DNA from: Gnetum montanum
Taxonomy: Eukaryota > Streptophyta > Gnetopsida > Gnetales > Gnetaceae
Direction: 5' to 3'
NCBI GenBank assembly: GCA_015680685.1
Contig: MNCI01010476.1
Location: forward strand, 76,321 to 140,320
DNA: 64,000 bases
The position numbers and the translations under genes were made by a program. The notes beneath the pieces were generated by a model. It was not told the DNA's origin and ran no database searches. It saw only the letters and a program-made list of their open reading frames with translations. Below, piece by piece: positions 47,299-60,883 of this stretch (its first letter is position 1; each line of letters begins with the position of its first letter).

Positions 47299-48293
47299 TG
47301 ATGAGACGTGATATCGCATGCACCATGATATCGTGTACACGATATCGTGGCTGTTGCAATATCACATCCCATGCAATATCGCGTACGTGATATCACGTCG
47401 TCCCCTGCGATATTGCATACGTGATATCGCGGTCCACCACCAAATCTAAAAATAAGAGGTGGCACTCCCCTCATTGATCATCCTAGGCTAGAAGTAGCGA
47501 AGCTCTGGCAATTTAGTCACTCCAGAGATAGAATATTTTCCATGTGCCCGTAGTAGAAGTCCCCAAGTGAACAGATCTTTATTCGAGTAGCTTTGTACCT
47601 GAACGCAAGTTGTGTACGGGAATAAAGATGAGCTTTGTGGATAAACCTTGCAGTGCATGGACTAGGTTTCTTACATGTCATTTGTTACCTATTGTTAGTG
47701 CGGCATGAGTATGACTTGGTTACAAGCATTGACGAATGTGTACGGCTAACCCGGGAATCGGCTACTCATCGCTATTAGATTCTCTCACCCTTGTCTCCTA
47801 GAATGTAGGATGAGTATGACTTGATTACGAGCATCTACAGATGTGTACGGCTGGTCAAGGAATCGGTTGCTCATCACACTTAGGCTAGTTAGGTGCCTCA
47901 ATACAACCACTTCGAGCACGTGTGTTACGTGTGGTGATCCCAGTAACGATTAGCGTTTGGTAACCATAGTTGCATAGTTCAAGGTGTGTATGGTAAGTGG
48001 TAATGGATGCTGACACTTGTTAATTTAGATGTAGGACATTAGTTAGAGTTAGTTAGTTTCCCAACCCTTTTCTCTTAGCAAACATAAAACCATAAAAGAC
48101 CAAAAAAATCATATACCTCAGACTTACTTAACCATACACCGTGACAACAACAAGTAAGTCTGGGAAGGCAACGAATGATTAACCCCAAGTGTTCCATGGG
48201 GCTTTTAGGCATTTAGTCTACAGAGTTCGACCAGATTGCACGTGCTATACTCATTTCGAATGGTTGAGTGTAGGGGTACCTCGCCACTAATCA
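47299..48293 (+). repeat. 3' LTR of element F
   Basis: 995 bp, TGATGAGACG...CACTAATCA. The palindrome array at 47308-47431 holds about 40 bases more than the 5' LTR, roughly one extra unit. The TATA box has decayed to TAAAAATA at 47447-47454. Confidence 0.93.
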
Positions 48294-48298
48294 AGTGT
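48294..48298. repeat. Target-site duplication AGTGT, right copy (element F)
   Basis: A perfect match to 38330-38334. Element E resumes here. Confidence 0.9.
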
Positions 48299-51200
48299 AA
48301 AACCCATAGGAATCATAGAAGACTTGATAATAGAGGTAGAAAAGGGAAAATACCCAATTGATTTTGTTGTCCTAGAAGTAAAAGATCTTGATTTTTCCCC
48401 TATTATATTAGGTAGACCTTGGTTAGCAACAGTTGATGTGAGAATTAATTGTAGATCTAGCCAACTTCAACTCTCATTTGCAAATCTCACTTTTACACTA
48501 AATATATACGATAAGGTAAAAGAAGATCATTTAAATATAGACTTGAGGGAAGCAAGAATGCTTTACACTCTACCCACTTTAGCAATGGCAAAAGATAGCG
48601 AAACCTTAGTGTTAAATAATTTTGAGAAATGACCTTTAGACCCCTCAACTAAGGAACAACAATATCTCCTTGACCAAATTCTAAATTTAGGGTTAAGAAA
48701 TATCGAAGAAATAATTCAATCTACAAATAAAGATTCGTTGGAGCTTAATGAATTACCTAATACACTTAATTATATCTTTTTAGATCAAAATAAACCATTA
48801 ATAATAAACTCCCAACTTACCAATGAACAAGAAAACAAATTATTAGAAATTTTGCATAGAAAATCTGAAGTGTTTGCATGGAGCTATGGGGACCTTCACC
48901 AAGGAATCTCACCTAACATCTGCCAACATCATATCTATCAAGAAGACAATGTTAAACCAATAAGAATTCCCCCAAAACAAATTAATCTAGCCTTAAAACA
49001 AATAGTTAAAGATGAAATTTTAAAACTTTGGAAAGAAGAAATCATTTATCCAATAGCAAATAGTGAATGGATAAGTCCCATTACTGTAGTTCCAAAAAAG
49101 GGTGGAAAATGGAGAGTTTGTGTAGACTATAGATGATTAAACCAAAACACAAAAAGGATCATTTTCCATTACCATACATAGATCAAATTTTAGAAAAATT
49201 AGAAGGACAAGAATACTACTATTTTTTGGACAGATTTAGTGGTTATAATTAGGTAGCTATTGCCCCTGAAGACCAACATAGAACAACCTTCACATGTCCT
49301 TATGGAACTTTCACTTATAGACAAATGCCTTTTGGACTCTGTAATGCACCAGCCACTTTTCAAAGAGCCATGATTTCAACATTTTCAAACATGTTAGAGA
49401 ATTATGTTGAAATCTTTATAAATGATTTTTTAGTTTATGGAGATTTTTATGATAAAACCTTACAACATCTTGAACACAAATTAGATAAATGCATAGATAA
49501 AAAATTAAAATTAAGTTGGGAAAAGAGTCACTTAATAGTTACAACTGGCATCGTATTAGGACATGTTATTTCTAAAGAAGGGATAAGAATGGATGATGAG
49601 AAAATAAGAGTCATATCTACACTACCAGCTCGAACGAATTTAAAGACTCTTCGATCCTTTCTAGCACATGCTAGATATTATAGAAGATTTCTCAAAGATT
49701 TCTCAAAAATTGCTAAACCACTATATATGCTCATAGAAAAGGATGTTTCATTTGTTTGGACCAATAATTGTCACGAAGCATTTTTGGAACTAAAAAAGTG
49801 AGTAACCACATCCCCTATATTAAATGAACCTAATTGGGATTATTTGTTTGATTTAATGTATCACGCTAGTGACATAGCAATGGGGGAAGTTTTGGGACAA
49901 TACATTGATAATAAAATGAGTGATTTATTATGTGTCCAAAAGTATAGACCAAGCCTAAGTAAATTATACAACTACAAAATAAAGAATTATTAGCCATTGT
50001 ATATGCTCTAGATAAATTTAGACATTATTTAATTGGATATAAAACTAAAGTATATACTGATCATTTAACCATTAAATTCTTTGCTACCAAAAAAATAGAA
50101 AATGCAAGAATAATGAGATGGTGTTTATTACTCCAAGAATTTGACTTAGTTATTCTAGATAAAAGAGGTAGGGAAAATGTAGTAGTAAATCATCTTTCTA
50201 GGTTAGAAACTCTTGATGAGAGCCAAACATAAGAAATTTTTCATGATGAATTTCCTGATGAACAACTTTTTTCTACAAAGAAGGATCCTTGGTTTGTTGA
50301 TATAGCCAACTATCTTGCTATTATGAAAACTCCTACCAATTGGACTAAGGAAGAAAAAAAACCTTTCTTACATAGCATATCTAGAAACATTTGGAGTAGT
50401 TAATACCTCTATAAAATATGTAAAGATAACATAGCAAGAAGATGTGTGGCTGAAAATGAACAAGAAATTCTACAAATGTGCCATGATGATATAGGAGGAG
50501 GCCATTTTGATAACAAACATATTGCTATCAAAATCCTTCAAAGTGGATTTTTTTGGCCCTCCATTTTTAAAGATGCACATAAGTATGTGCAAGAGTGTGA
50601 TAAATGTCAATGAATGGGAGCCATAACAAAAAGACATGAAATGCCCCTTAAACTAATTTTAATAACAAAACCATTCGATGTGTGGGGTATAGACTTTTTT
50701 GGCCCATTTCCACCATCTAATGTATGCCAATACATTTTGGTTTGTATTGACTCTATTACTAAATGGGTAGAAGCAAAGGCCACCCCAACAAATGATGTAA
50801 AGGTAGTTGTAGCATTTCTTAGGGAAAATATTTTAACACATTTTGGAACTCCACAGGTAATCATTAGTGATCAAGAAACCCATTTTGTTAATAAAATCAT
50901 GAAAAAATTCCTTAAGTCTTGTGGTATCCAACATAAGATAGTTATTGCCTATCATCCACAAACAAATGGACAAGTAGAAAATTCTAATAGAATTATTTTA
51001 AATATATTAATAAGAAATGTATGTACTAAAGGGAAGGATTGGTCTAAAAAATTACAAAATGCACTTTGGGCTTATAGAATTACTTATAACCAAGTTTAGG
51101 ATATTTACCTTATTAATTGGTTTATGGTAAGTTATGTTTATTACTAGTTGAACTAAAATATCAATCCTTACGATTAGCCCAACAATTTAATTTTGATGAG

Positions 51201-51594
51201 GACATGAACCATGCCTCTAGAATTAATTAACTTCATGAACTTGATGAAATAAGGCTACATGCTCTAAACAAAAAAAGAATTATAAAACAACAAATGAAAA
51301 CATTACACGATAGGAGTATCTTTAGAAAAAAAATTTCCATAGTTGATAAAGTTTTACTTTATAATATGAGACTACATAAATTTTCAGGAAAATTAACAAT
51401 TAGGTGGCAAGGCCCTTATTTAGTTATTCAACCCCATGATAATGGAAGTGTTCTCATGTCACCTATTAATGATTCCTCAACAACGTTCCTAGTCAATGAT
51501 CAATGACTTAAGTTATATCATCAACACCACATTGAGGAACCTGGAGAAGACAAATTAATAGAGCTATGTGATTCAACTTATCCCACTACAAATT
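48299..51594 (+). pseudogene. pol of element E, second part (protease end, RT, RNase H, integrase)
   Basis: Protease C-terminal half with the flap-side motif IILGRPWLATVDV at 48393-48431. RT at 48738-49801: SEWISPITVVPKKGGKW, MPFGLCNAPATFQRAM, and an active-site box FIND (about 49413-49424) where Asp-Asp is Asn-Asp. A frameshift lies near 49137-49325. RNase H runs about 49810-50215, ending VVNHLSRL. Integrase has the H/C zinc region at 50480-50615 and an open catalytic core at 50614-51099: VWGIDFFGPFP, SDQETHF (Gly to Glu) and HPQTNGQVEN, so all three catalytic acids remain. A C-terminal part follows at 51294-51506. Athila signatures include EMPLKLIL before the core. Confidence 0.88.
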
Positions 51595-53018
51595 AATTAC
51601 ATAAAAACCATTCATTAGAAGTCCTAGCTCTTAAATATACCCCTAAACCAGACTCTTTCATCATTGAATAAATTAATAAAATAATTATATTCAGTCTACA
51701 ACTTTCACCTTGAAAAATGTAGAGGTCAATAGGACATTCTATTGTGAGTTGGGACTATAAAGAATTCAGTAGCATCATGTCTAGAATGCAAGGGAGAAGG
51801 ACAACTCCTCCTACCTTGAAATAGGTAGGTTTAAACCCAAAATCCAACTAAGGGTGAGCCTTAGACTAATAAGTGTCTTGCACATAATAAATTTCATTAT
51901 TTGTTTTAAAAAAAATATTTTTAAGTACATTGTTCATAAGTTAAGGTGGCTACATATCTTAGTTTAAGGTAATTTTTATTAGTATTTTGTTTTTATTAAA
52001 TACTTACTTGGATGAGTTACTAAGGTTGAAAGGATGTATTATATTGGACCTTGTTTCTTTGGTAGTGAAAAGCATCTATCTATATTAAGCCATGTGAGTA
52101 GCCCTTATAAAATGAAATTGGCTCCCACAAGGACCTCATGATTGAAGCTGGTCAGATATTCAATTTCTTGCAAAAAAAAATAAAAATAAAAAAAGAGACA
52201 AAAAAAGAAAAAATTATGAAAAAAAAGAGACCAACAAGATAATATACAATGCAAGAAATAATTGACAAAAATAAAAAAAATGACCCCATAAGAACCTTCA
52301 ATCATGAGTTGAGCCCCACTCCCACTAGAACCTTACAGTTAGGATGATGCTCTAAGCTCACAATTTTAAGCATCCTACATGAACCCCATTTTGTAAGTAG
52401 AGTATTTAAGGGTTAGGCGCCAATTTTCAATCTACTCTCGATGCCACTACCTTAGAACTAGGGTATAATATTGATAACGAAGAAGTCACTCATCCAAAGT
52501 TGGTATCCTAATGGACATCTTCACCTCTAATCATTCCTTCTACTTGTTATTTAGTTACTTTACATATGTTTCTTTGTACTTTTTAAACTGTTATTTTTCT
52601 TTTTTTCTTTTTGAACTTCTCATATTATTATTTTCTTTTAGTTACCTAATTTTTACCTTTCGATATTTCTCCTTTTCATTTTTAAGTTATCATTCCATTT
52701 TTATTCTACATGGTCATCTCATTTGACTAGTGGTACTTTTGTGGATGGGATTTTTTTGTGTGTTTCCCATCATGTCTTCCATAGGTGTTAGTGGTCGAGA
52801 TCCCTACTATGGTAGCCAATGATGGATACTAACACTTGTTCACCCATTTCCTTTGGTTACCTCTTAGTCTAGAGATATATAAAACCCAGGGCAATTCTTG
52901 CTTTTGGTATATCCTTTGATCATGTTTCCTTTTAATAATTTATCTTTGCTAAGTAACCTAAGTATGTTACATACCTTAGCTTAATTAAGGGGGGAGGATA
53001 ACCACGTAATAAGGGATA
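51595..53018 (+). other. 3' non-coding region of element E
   Basis: About 1.4 kb, AT-rich, with A-rich tracts at 52167-52290. No env-like or ORF3-like frame is supported. A polypurine tract AAGGGGGGAGGA is at 52987-52998. The first recognisable LTR-like sequence, TGATAATAGGG, begins about 20 bases later at 53019. Confidence 0.6.
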
Positions 53019-53980
53019 TGATAATAGGGTATAACCAAATTTGAAGTTGAACCAAGAACAAGTTAGGGAATGAGTTAGATGTAAGTAATGAGTTAGATTG
53101 GTATTAAATTCTTTCGTATCCATTTATTATTAAAATACTTATTTTTAAACATCGATATAGGCAATGGAATGGTGGAGATTGATGAGGATAAGGTTCCAAC
53201 AAAGGTTGTGGTGGAGAATTTTGTAGATGATAAGGGAATCAGGCAAAGCATATGCCAACTGATGCTATTATGCGTGCTTTTCTACTGGATTCTCCATCGG
53301 CTCAAATCAAACCTTCTTCTTGGATGAATGCATGGAGCATCACATACACTTCTTTTGCCGCTTCCTTGAGAGTCCATATTAATTTAAAACATTAGAAAGC
53401 CAAGATTAGAAGTAGTACCAATTTTAACAGATCAGTATTGGGTTTTTCAATACCCATATATTATTATAATATTTATTTTAAAACCTTATTTCAGTATAAA
53501 TAAGACATTCATTAGGCACTCAAGAAAAAGGAAAAAAATCAATTATGCATACACATCAAAAGAAAATTCATTTCTTTTGACAAAATAGGAAAGGAGGATT
53601 TGATACCAGTAAATTGCATATCATATTAGAATTAATTATTCTTTAGATTTTTGTTGAAGAATTGTTGAGCCTTGTGGAAATTCTTGTAATTCACAATCAA
53701 AATTGTTGCATTGTGGAGACAGCAAGGCAAAATTGTAATTTAGGCAAGTCTCCTTTGTGATCTTTAATTATTATTTATAATTTTAATTTTATTTAATTAT
53801 AAATCTTTATAATTTTACATATGAATGATAGACATAAGTATAGAATTTAATTAGATTCAATTCTAACTATTTATTATCTTAATGATTTCTTTGACTTCTT
53901 AATCGTTCCTCCACGAGATATGACTAATGGGTTAGTCACAGACAAGGTGATAATCTCTAGAACAAAAAAAATGAAAATAA
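53019..53980 (+). repeat. 3' LTR of element E (ends approximate)
   Basis: Matches the 5' LTR core. It has about 60 extra bases near 53155-53215 absent from the 5' copy, and lacks the 9-base repeat cluster and the last 30 or so bases of the 5' copy. The right end is placed where similarity to the B spacer resumes (about 53985). Confidence 0.68.
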
Positions 53981-53984
53981 ATTT

Positions 53985-55149
53985 TAAAGAGAAAAAAAGA
54001 AATTTAACTAAAATTAGACCAAAGTGATGCAAGTGGATCCTCCCCAAAGTAGGCATAGGCCTCATGTGCCCTTGCATACCTTCATCATAAGGAGTCCATG
54101 GGCCCTAAGAATGATGAATGGTCTAGCTAAATTAAAATTAATACATATAAATAATTATCCCTAGCTTATATGATCTAGAAACAAAATTCAACAATTTCTA
54201 ATGACATGAGGCAGTGAGATGGTAACCATAAATAAATAAATGGTAAAGAAAAAGGATATGGAAGAGATCATCCACATCCTAGTCAAACAAGATTCTTGAT
54301 AAAAATTGTGATTAAGATGATTTGATGCCTATTCATTCCAAGCTGAGACCAAGTCCATTTCGCTTTTAGTGACCTTTCATTAATATGTTCCTACTCCACA
54401 TCAATTAAAATTCTAGGACAACCCTAATGGACAATCATTCACTCCAAGAGAAGAAAAAAGAGAAGAAGGAAGTAGAGAGGGAATTAGTTTGAGGGGTGCC
54501 TTTAGGAATGGGTAATAGGTCTTTCCAACCCCATAACTAGTGCTTGTATCCCATTATTGAGTCTACAGAGTATGCTCTGAATTCCTATGTTGTTTGTTTG
54601 TTTGTTTGTTTTTTTCATAAGAACCAAATCATGCAAAGACATGCTTTCTTCTATGGTTGACAATAGGAGTGATGATATACTAATTGAGTCGTATAGAACT
54701 TTAGGAATGATGTTAGAGAAACCATATCAAACTTCCTTTGAGGTCAAACCTTGTTCCATTCCCACTTGGTTCTTCCTAGTTTTTTGGGTATTAAGATCAT
54801 TGATTAATTTTTAAGTCTTAATGTGAAAGAACCTAGTGCTTCTAAGATACTAATCTCTCATGGAATAGATGAAATGGGTGACTGTTGTGATCTCACTACC
54901 TAATACGGCTAGAAAGTTAATAGAGTATTAGTATATTACATAATCCAAAGACAAAAATTAGTTTATTTTTTAATCAATCATACTAGTGATAGCTTTCTTT
55001 AATACTTGCCAAATTTAGAAAAAAATCCAAGATTTCTAATAAAGAAAATGAAATTTATAAAATTTATAAAAGAAAAATGAAAAAATAGAATAAACAAGAA
55101 TGTATGCAAGAAAATAATAAACATATTAAGAAGGGTGAAACAAAATATA
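53985..55149 (-). other. Spacer of element D, pol-proximal part
   Basis: Collinear with the B spacer (about 8660-9840). It includes the shared block at 54029-54052 (minus CCTACTTTGGGGAGGATCCA). A (TTTG)n run lies at about 54589-54612. No conserved ORF. Confidence 0.6.
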
Positions 55150-58100
55150 GGTTATTCCCATCCAGGTTTCATGTTTGGATGGTTGTCTCCCCCAAGAGTA
55201 TGTTAAGAGGAGGAGATCTAAAAAATAGAGTGAACCTATTATAGTGCCAAGGTATTAGTGTTTTTGGTTACTCTAGATTCTAGAAATGGCTTAACTTGTT
55301 GTATGTTGACAAATAGACATTTGTAAGGGCTTGATGCATGGTAGATAACCATGGATTTGAAAGGAAACATTGCATGTATGATATAAGATCCTTTTCATCA
55401 TGTTTGGAATTTGGTGCATTGTGGCTACTTATTGGTTCTCATCTAGCACATTAAGTGTTATTAGTATTTTTTTGTGCTAGATCAATGTTGAGGTTAGGCT
55501 TAAAGGTTATTGTTAGTGTATGAAGTTCGACTTGGATTGGAAATATTGGTAACTTTCCATACACTAACTCATAGAGAGAGTAGCCTATAGGAAGTTTCCA
55601 AGTTGAATGATATGCCCAAATAGCATCATTAAGTTTGGTACTCTAGTCCATCTTATACCTATTGATTCTTGGTGTTGGTATCATAGTAATCTTCCTATTG
55701 GTAAATTCAACCTAACCGTTAGCTTGGGGGTGATAGGAGATTGTAAGTTTATGTTGTATCCCTAAGCGTTGCATTAGTTTTCGAAAAGTAGATCATGTGA
55801 AGTGGGTCCCATTGTCAAAAATGAATGTTCTTGGCTTACCAAACCTATTTATCACTTGTTGTTATACAAACCATGTTGTAGTGATGGATGTATAGTTTAA
55901 TACTATTGTAGCTTCAGCCCACTTGGTGTAGTAATTAATAGCAACAATGATGTAAGCCTTCCCATTTGACATAAGAGTGATGGATCCCATGAAGTCAATG
56001 TCCTAGAGATCAAAAGGCTCTAGTGGTTGGATCCACTATTTAGACTTTTCCATTTACATGGTCATGCCTTTAATAGTTCTTTTATGAATGAAAGAAATGG
56101 TGAGCATCCTTGAAGATCATTGGCCAAAAGTATACTACCATGAGGATCTTTATAGTCATCCTCCTTCCTACATAGTGGCCCCTGTAATGACCTTTGTTAG
56201 CATCCTAGAGAATTCACACTAATCATTATTAGGTACACATCATTGAACAAGGCCATTAGCACAAACCTTGTATATATTTCCTTGGATCTCCATGTAATAC
56301 TTAACCTAGTGAAGAACTATTATTTCTTCTTATTATCCCATTTTATTAGAATCTCCTATGTGAGAAGATAGGAGAGGAAATCATCATATTAGTTCATATC
56401 CTTAGGCTCTTGAACATCAATGGATTTAGCAAAGAGGATTTCATCTAGAAATTGGTCAAATAAAGGCTCCTCATCCTCTTCATTTTCTTGATCTCAACCA
56501 AGACAAGTGAGCAACAACCACATTTTCGATTCCCTTCCTATCCACCATGATTAGATTGAACTCTAGCAAAATCACTAGCTATTATATGATGCAAGGGCTT
56601 ACTACTAGCTTATTCATTGGGGAACTAATAGCATTGTGATTGGTGTTTAAAAATATTTGATATCTAAGCACATATTTCTTGAATTTTTCCAAGACATACA
56701 TCATTTTCATGAGCTTCCTCTAAGAGTGATGTAATTCAATTGTGCACCCACAACTCTTTTGCTTGTATAATGGATGTAATATGGACATTTCTCATAATCC
56801 AATTATATAAGCATTGCTCCCAAAGCATAGTTGAATGCATCTATCGTTATCTGGAATGGTCTAGATCAATCAAGAGCATGTAGAATGGGAGTTTCTACAA
56901 TCTTTTGCTTTAACTCATAGAATGCTTATTCACATTCATAGGTCTAGTTAAAAAATAAATCCTTCTTTGCAAGCTTCATCAATATCTTGACAATCTTGGA
57001 AAAATTTTCAATGAAATGATATAGTAACCAATATTTTCAAGGAATGACCTCATATCTTTTACATTTTGTGGTTATCTAGTGATTCCTTGGATTACTTGTA
57101 CTTTCTTTGGATACCCTAGAACAATTTCTTCATGAACCATCAAGTGGCTTTTCTACCAATTTACTCATAAGTTTATCTCCACATAGCACTTTAACACCTA
57201 CTCTAAATAGTCCAAGGTGAGCTCAAAGTTGGTACCATAGATGAAGAATTCATCTACGAAGACCTCCATACCACTATTGATTGACTACTAAAAAATGCTA
57301 AGTACTAACCATTGGAAAGTTTCAAGGGCATTGCACAAGCTAAAGGGCATCTTTTCATATGCAAAAGTTCCCCATGGTCTTGTGAATGTCATCTTGGCTT
57401 AATCTTCTAGTGCTATTTAGATCTGGTTATAATCACTATAACCATCCAAAAAAGTATAGTGGTTGTGCCTTGCAATTGTATCCAACACTTGGTCCAAAAA
57501 TGGTAATAGAAAATGATCCTTAAATGTTGCCATATTCAACAGTCTAAAGTCTATACAAACTCTCCATTTCCCTACTTTCTTTGATATAATCATAAGTAGG
57601 CTCATCCACTCACTATTGGCTACAAGATAGATGAATCCTACCTTAAGAAGTTGTTCAATTTCATCCTTAACAACTTGCTTAAGCTTGGAATTCAATCTCC
57701 TTTATGGCTATTTCCTTAGCCTAATAGAGGAATTTGTATAAATTTGATGCTAGAATATCCACAAATATATTCATGTCAATTCATGATATGACCATGCAAA
57801 GACTATTGGTCATTTTTTAACTACTTTCAACAAATTTTAATTCTGATCTTGAAAGATTGACATTAATTATTACCAACTTACCATTATTTAAAAAAACCAT
57901 ATTCTAATGCTTCCAATAAAGCCTTAAGTTCAAGGAGCTTATGCTTGAAATAATTAGGGATTTCTTCATTTTTATGGAAGATTTGATCATGGATTCACTT
58001 CATTTCATTCATGTTACCAATGTATGAACTTTTGAGACGTTCCACTAATTCCATCAATATTGTGGATTTGGAAATATTATCTATTGTTAGCCACTGGGTA

Positions 58101-58695
58101 CCTTCTTATTTTGTGGTTGCTGTATATAGGTTCTTTTGAACATTTGATTTTTCATCACACTGATTACTTGCTTGTATGCATGTGCTTTTCACAATGATAT
58201 TCTTTGCATGCATTGGCACCTTGTATCACTGTATGTGATGCACATAACCCGCTTCTGCCCAATCTTTCCAAACTTATTTTCCTTGGAGATTTACAAGGAA
58301 ATGTCTCTAATCCTCATCTTAGCATTAATGTTATTAAGCTAAGCCCTTCCCATGATAATAGGAAAGACTTCCTTGCAATTATCTGCATGGATCACTAGAA
58401 AGTCCACTAGGTATAACCAATCATAGAAAGTGGGCATAATGTCCCCCACCAATCCCAATGGAATAGTGATGGACTAATCCACAAGCTCTAAGTTTATGTT
58501 TCATTTTTAAAGTGGAAGTAGGTTCTAGGTCTTATACATCTCTTGAGAAATTAAGTTCACCTTGACACAAAAATCCAGGAGAGCCTTGCATGAATCATTT
58601 CATGGGATCTACAAATAAATGAGGAGACTTCTAGGATTAGATTGGTTCCTGGAAAGCTAGGCAACCTTAATCCAATTTGTGACTATATGCATCAA
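55150..58695 (-). pseudogene. pol pseudogene of element D
   Basis: The same domain order as B. In protease the active-site triplet reads Asp-Phe-Cys (DSG expected) near 58570-58580. RT has an open part at 57695-57417 with IEQLLKVGFIYL, GKWRVCIDFRLLN and FLDGYSDYNQI. The active-site box reads FVDE at about 57249-57260, with Glu for the second Asp. Integrase keeps the first acid (IDFMG near 55990), the second (FDNGTH near 55810) and the third (VEFTNR near 55700), but has a stop at 55712-55714 before the third. A PPT-like TCTTGGGGGAGAC lies at 55182-55201. Many stops and several frameshifts. Confidence 0.8.
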
Positions 58696-60883
58696 CATGA
58701 TATGTTTACATGGGAGGATGTTTGGTTTGAAGTAGACTTGAGATTATTTTTGGAAGCAGTTGTTGCAGGGTTAGCATCCATGAATGTTGATGAAAATTTC
58801 TATGGACTATGTGACCTAAAGAAATCCCTCTTTCAAGGCTAATGCTTAGAGCCACTTGAATAATCATCTAGCTATAAATTTACTACCCTCATGGCATTGC
58901 ATTATTATGACTACTATGGGATTTCCCATTGCATCAATAATGTAAGTGGAAAAGAAGTGATGTTAGAAGATGCAAGTTTAGGTGATAGATACAAAGAAGG
59001 ATAAGTGAGGGAGACTTAGCTCTGGGAGTAGGAATTCAATGATATTCTGGAGGGTAGTAGTGATAAGAAAAAGGAGTGTGGCTTGTAGAGCCATGAGGAG
59101 ATACAAGCTATTAGCCATAATACCCATAAGGGTTTAGTTGTTAGTAAGATATTGTTATCATAGTTGTGGGACCCCCCATGATTATTGGTTTTTCCACTAC
59201 TAATGTTGCTATTCAGGTTGAGATGGTACTCCACTTTGATAATACTATGCTTGGTGGAACTACTACCTATAATTACCTTGTGGATAATGCAATCTCCTTG
59301 GTGATTATTTCCTTGCTAATTTTGGATTTAATGCATACACCCTAGATTCTTACAGATGTGATATTATAGGGCAACATCCTTTGTAATGTGTGTATTGGCA
59401 AATGTCACATTCATCATCATCTATTTCTAAATCTACAACCTTTTCAATTGCTATAGCCTTACCTTTATTCAATTACTGTTCCTTGCCTACATCTTTCTAT
59501 CTTCTTCTATCTCTATCGCTACTTCCCTTCTCTATCTTCTCCTCTACTATTTTGAGAGTAGTTTGGAACTTCTCATCTAAGGAGTTCCACCTTCTATCCA
59601 CCTTAGCTAATATTTTAGTGACTAAGAAGTGTGCCTAGTACTTGTCGTTAAACAAATCTAGCATTGTACTCCACCTACAAATTGATTCTGGTTCTAGGGA
59701 CTGATACGAGCTTTCTACTTCTTGATGAGTATCCTTAGGAATAGTTTTAGCTTCTATCACTTATTCTCAATATTTTTTAAGGCATATGCATCATGGAAAG
59801 CTTGTATATGATGATGTGGATTAGCATTATATTCCCCTTTAAACTTTTGGATATTATTCATAGCCAACCTTTTTATACTACTATCCCTTTGATGCCTAGT
59901 GGGGATTCTAACTACTTTTAAAACATTCAACATGTTTCTAGTGGCCAAAAATGGTTCATCATAGTCATCATGTCCATGGTGGCCCCTATCATGTCCATGC
60001 CTCCTTCAATAAGACATGTTGTGCCTCCTCTCCCAGTGATGCTCTTCATCCTCTCAGGGTTGTTTACGCTCTTAGTTCTTATCATCCCAATGGGATCTCT
60101 TATCATCTTCATCTTAAGCTTGATCACTCTTCCTTATATCTTAGCCACAACTCCTCCTATCAAAATTTGATAATGAGGATAATGGCAAAGGTGGAGGACT
60201 AGAAGAATGATAACTAATAGTTGTTCTCCTTTGGTCCTTTGTTTGGTCCTTCTTCTTTTCTTTATACTGATCCTTATTCTTTTCCTTCTCCTTGGATGAA
60301 TGATTAATAGATCTATCCTTTGATATTATTTGAAACTTGGATTCCATCCTTCCCTCACCAAAGTTATCCAAATTTAATTGCAACCATTAGTGAAGGGTGT
60401 CATCCTCAATAGAAGGAGGAGAATCCATGTACTAAGATAGTCTTAACAATAAATTAGGGGCTTCTTTCTATGATTGCAAAAATAGTTGAGTCAAAATCCT
60501 CTTACCCTTGGAGGATTCAAGACATGCCTCCATGTGCCGATCCTATTTGAGTTGTGCTTTAGAGGGCTAATATTTCCTAGAGGTATGATTAGTCATCCCA
60601 TACTCTAGGCTTGTTGATTCAATTCCCAGCCTTATGAGATTAACCATAGGCATGCCAAGAATTGACCAATCAAGGGTAATAGAATATTACATTTCATATC
60701 CATCCAATGTAACTATTCATCTTAATGGAGAATGAAGGTAAAGTCTAGATGATACGAATTCAAATGTGCATAACCTACCCTTAGTTGTTAAGGCTTCTCA
60801 CCAGTAGTTTGTTTAGTCCTATCTTGTTGTTGATTGGATTCATCAACATGGGGTGGCAATTCATTCCTACAAGAAGAAGTCAT
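58696..60883 (-). pseudogene. gag pseudogene of element D
   Basis: The start is set at the ATG at 60883 (Met-Thr-Ser-Ser-Cys...), aligned to the B start. A Lys/Glu/Arg-rich part lies at 60383-60141. The Cys/His motif CDICQYTHYKGCCP is encoded at about 59421-59380, matching B. A PPT-like CATGGGGGGTCCCAC is at about 59168-59182. Heavily interrupted. The C-terminal border is inferred from B. Confidence 0.7.

Larger units (their letters stand above)
38335..48293 (+). mobile_element. Element F: Athila/Tat-like LTR retrotransposon with gag-pol but no recognisable ORF3
   Basis: A complete element of about 10.0 kb inside the protease gene of E, with LTRs of 975 and 995 bp, PBS at 39311-39328, gag, pol ending at 45386, a 1.9-kb spacer and a polypurine tract at 47285-47298. 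Its LTR palindromes, gag start and pol are related to B, D and G. The position of ORF3 is taken by about 450 bases of unrelated sequence. The AGTGT duplications are perfect. It contains an N gap, two stray Ns and a duplicated 42-mer, so assembly quality is poor here. Confidence 0.93.
34837..53980 (+). mobile_element. Element E: Athila-type LTR retrotransposon (gag-pol), split by element F
   Basis: A plus-strand element inserted in the D spacer. It has a 5' LTR (about 34837-35941), gag, pol split at 38334/48299 by element F, a polypurine tract AAGGGGGGAGGA at 52987-52998 and a 3' LTR (about 53019-53980). Protease, RT and integrase motifs are of Athila type and differ from those of B, D and F. 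No ORF follows integrase. The outer ends are not sharply resolved, and no target duplication could be identified. Confidence 0.8.
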
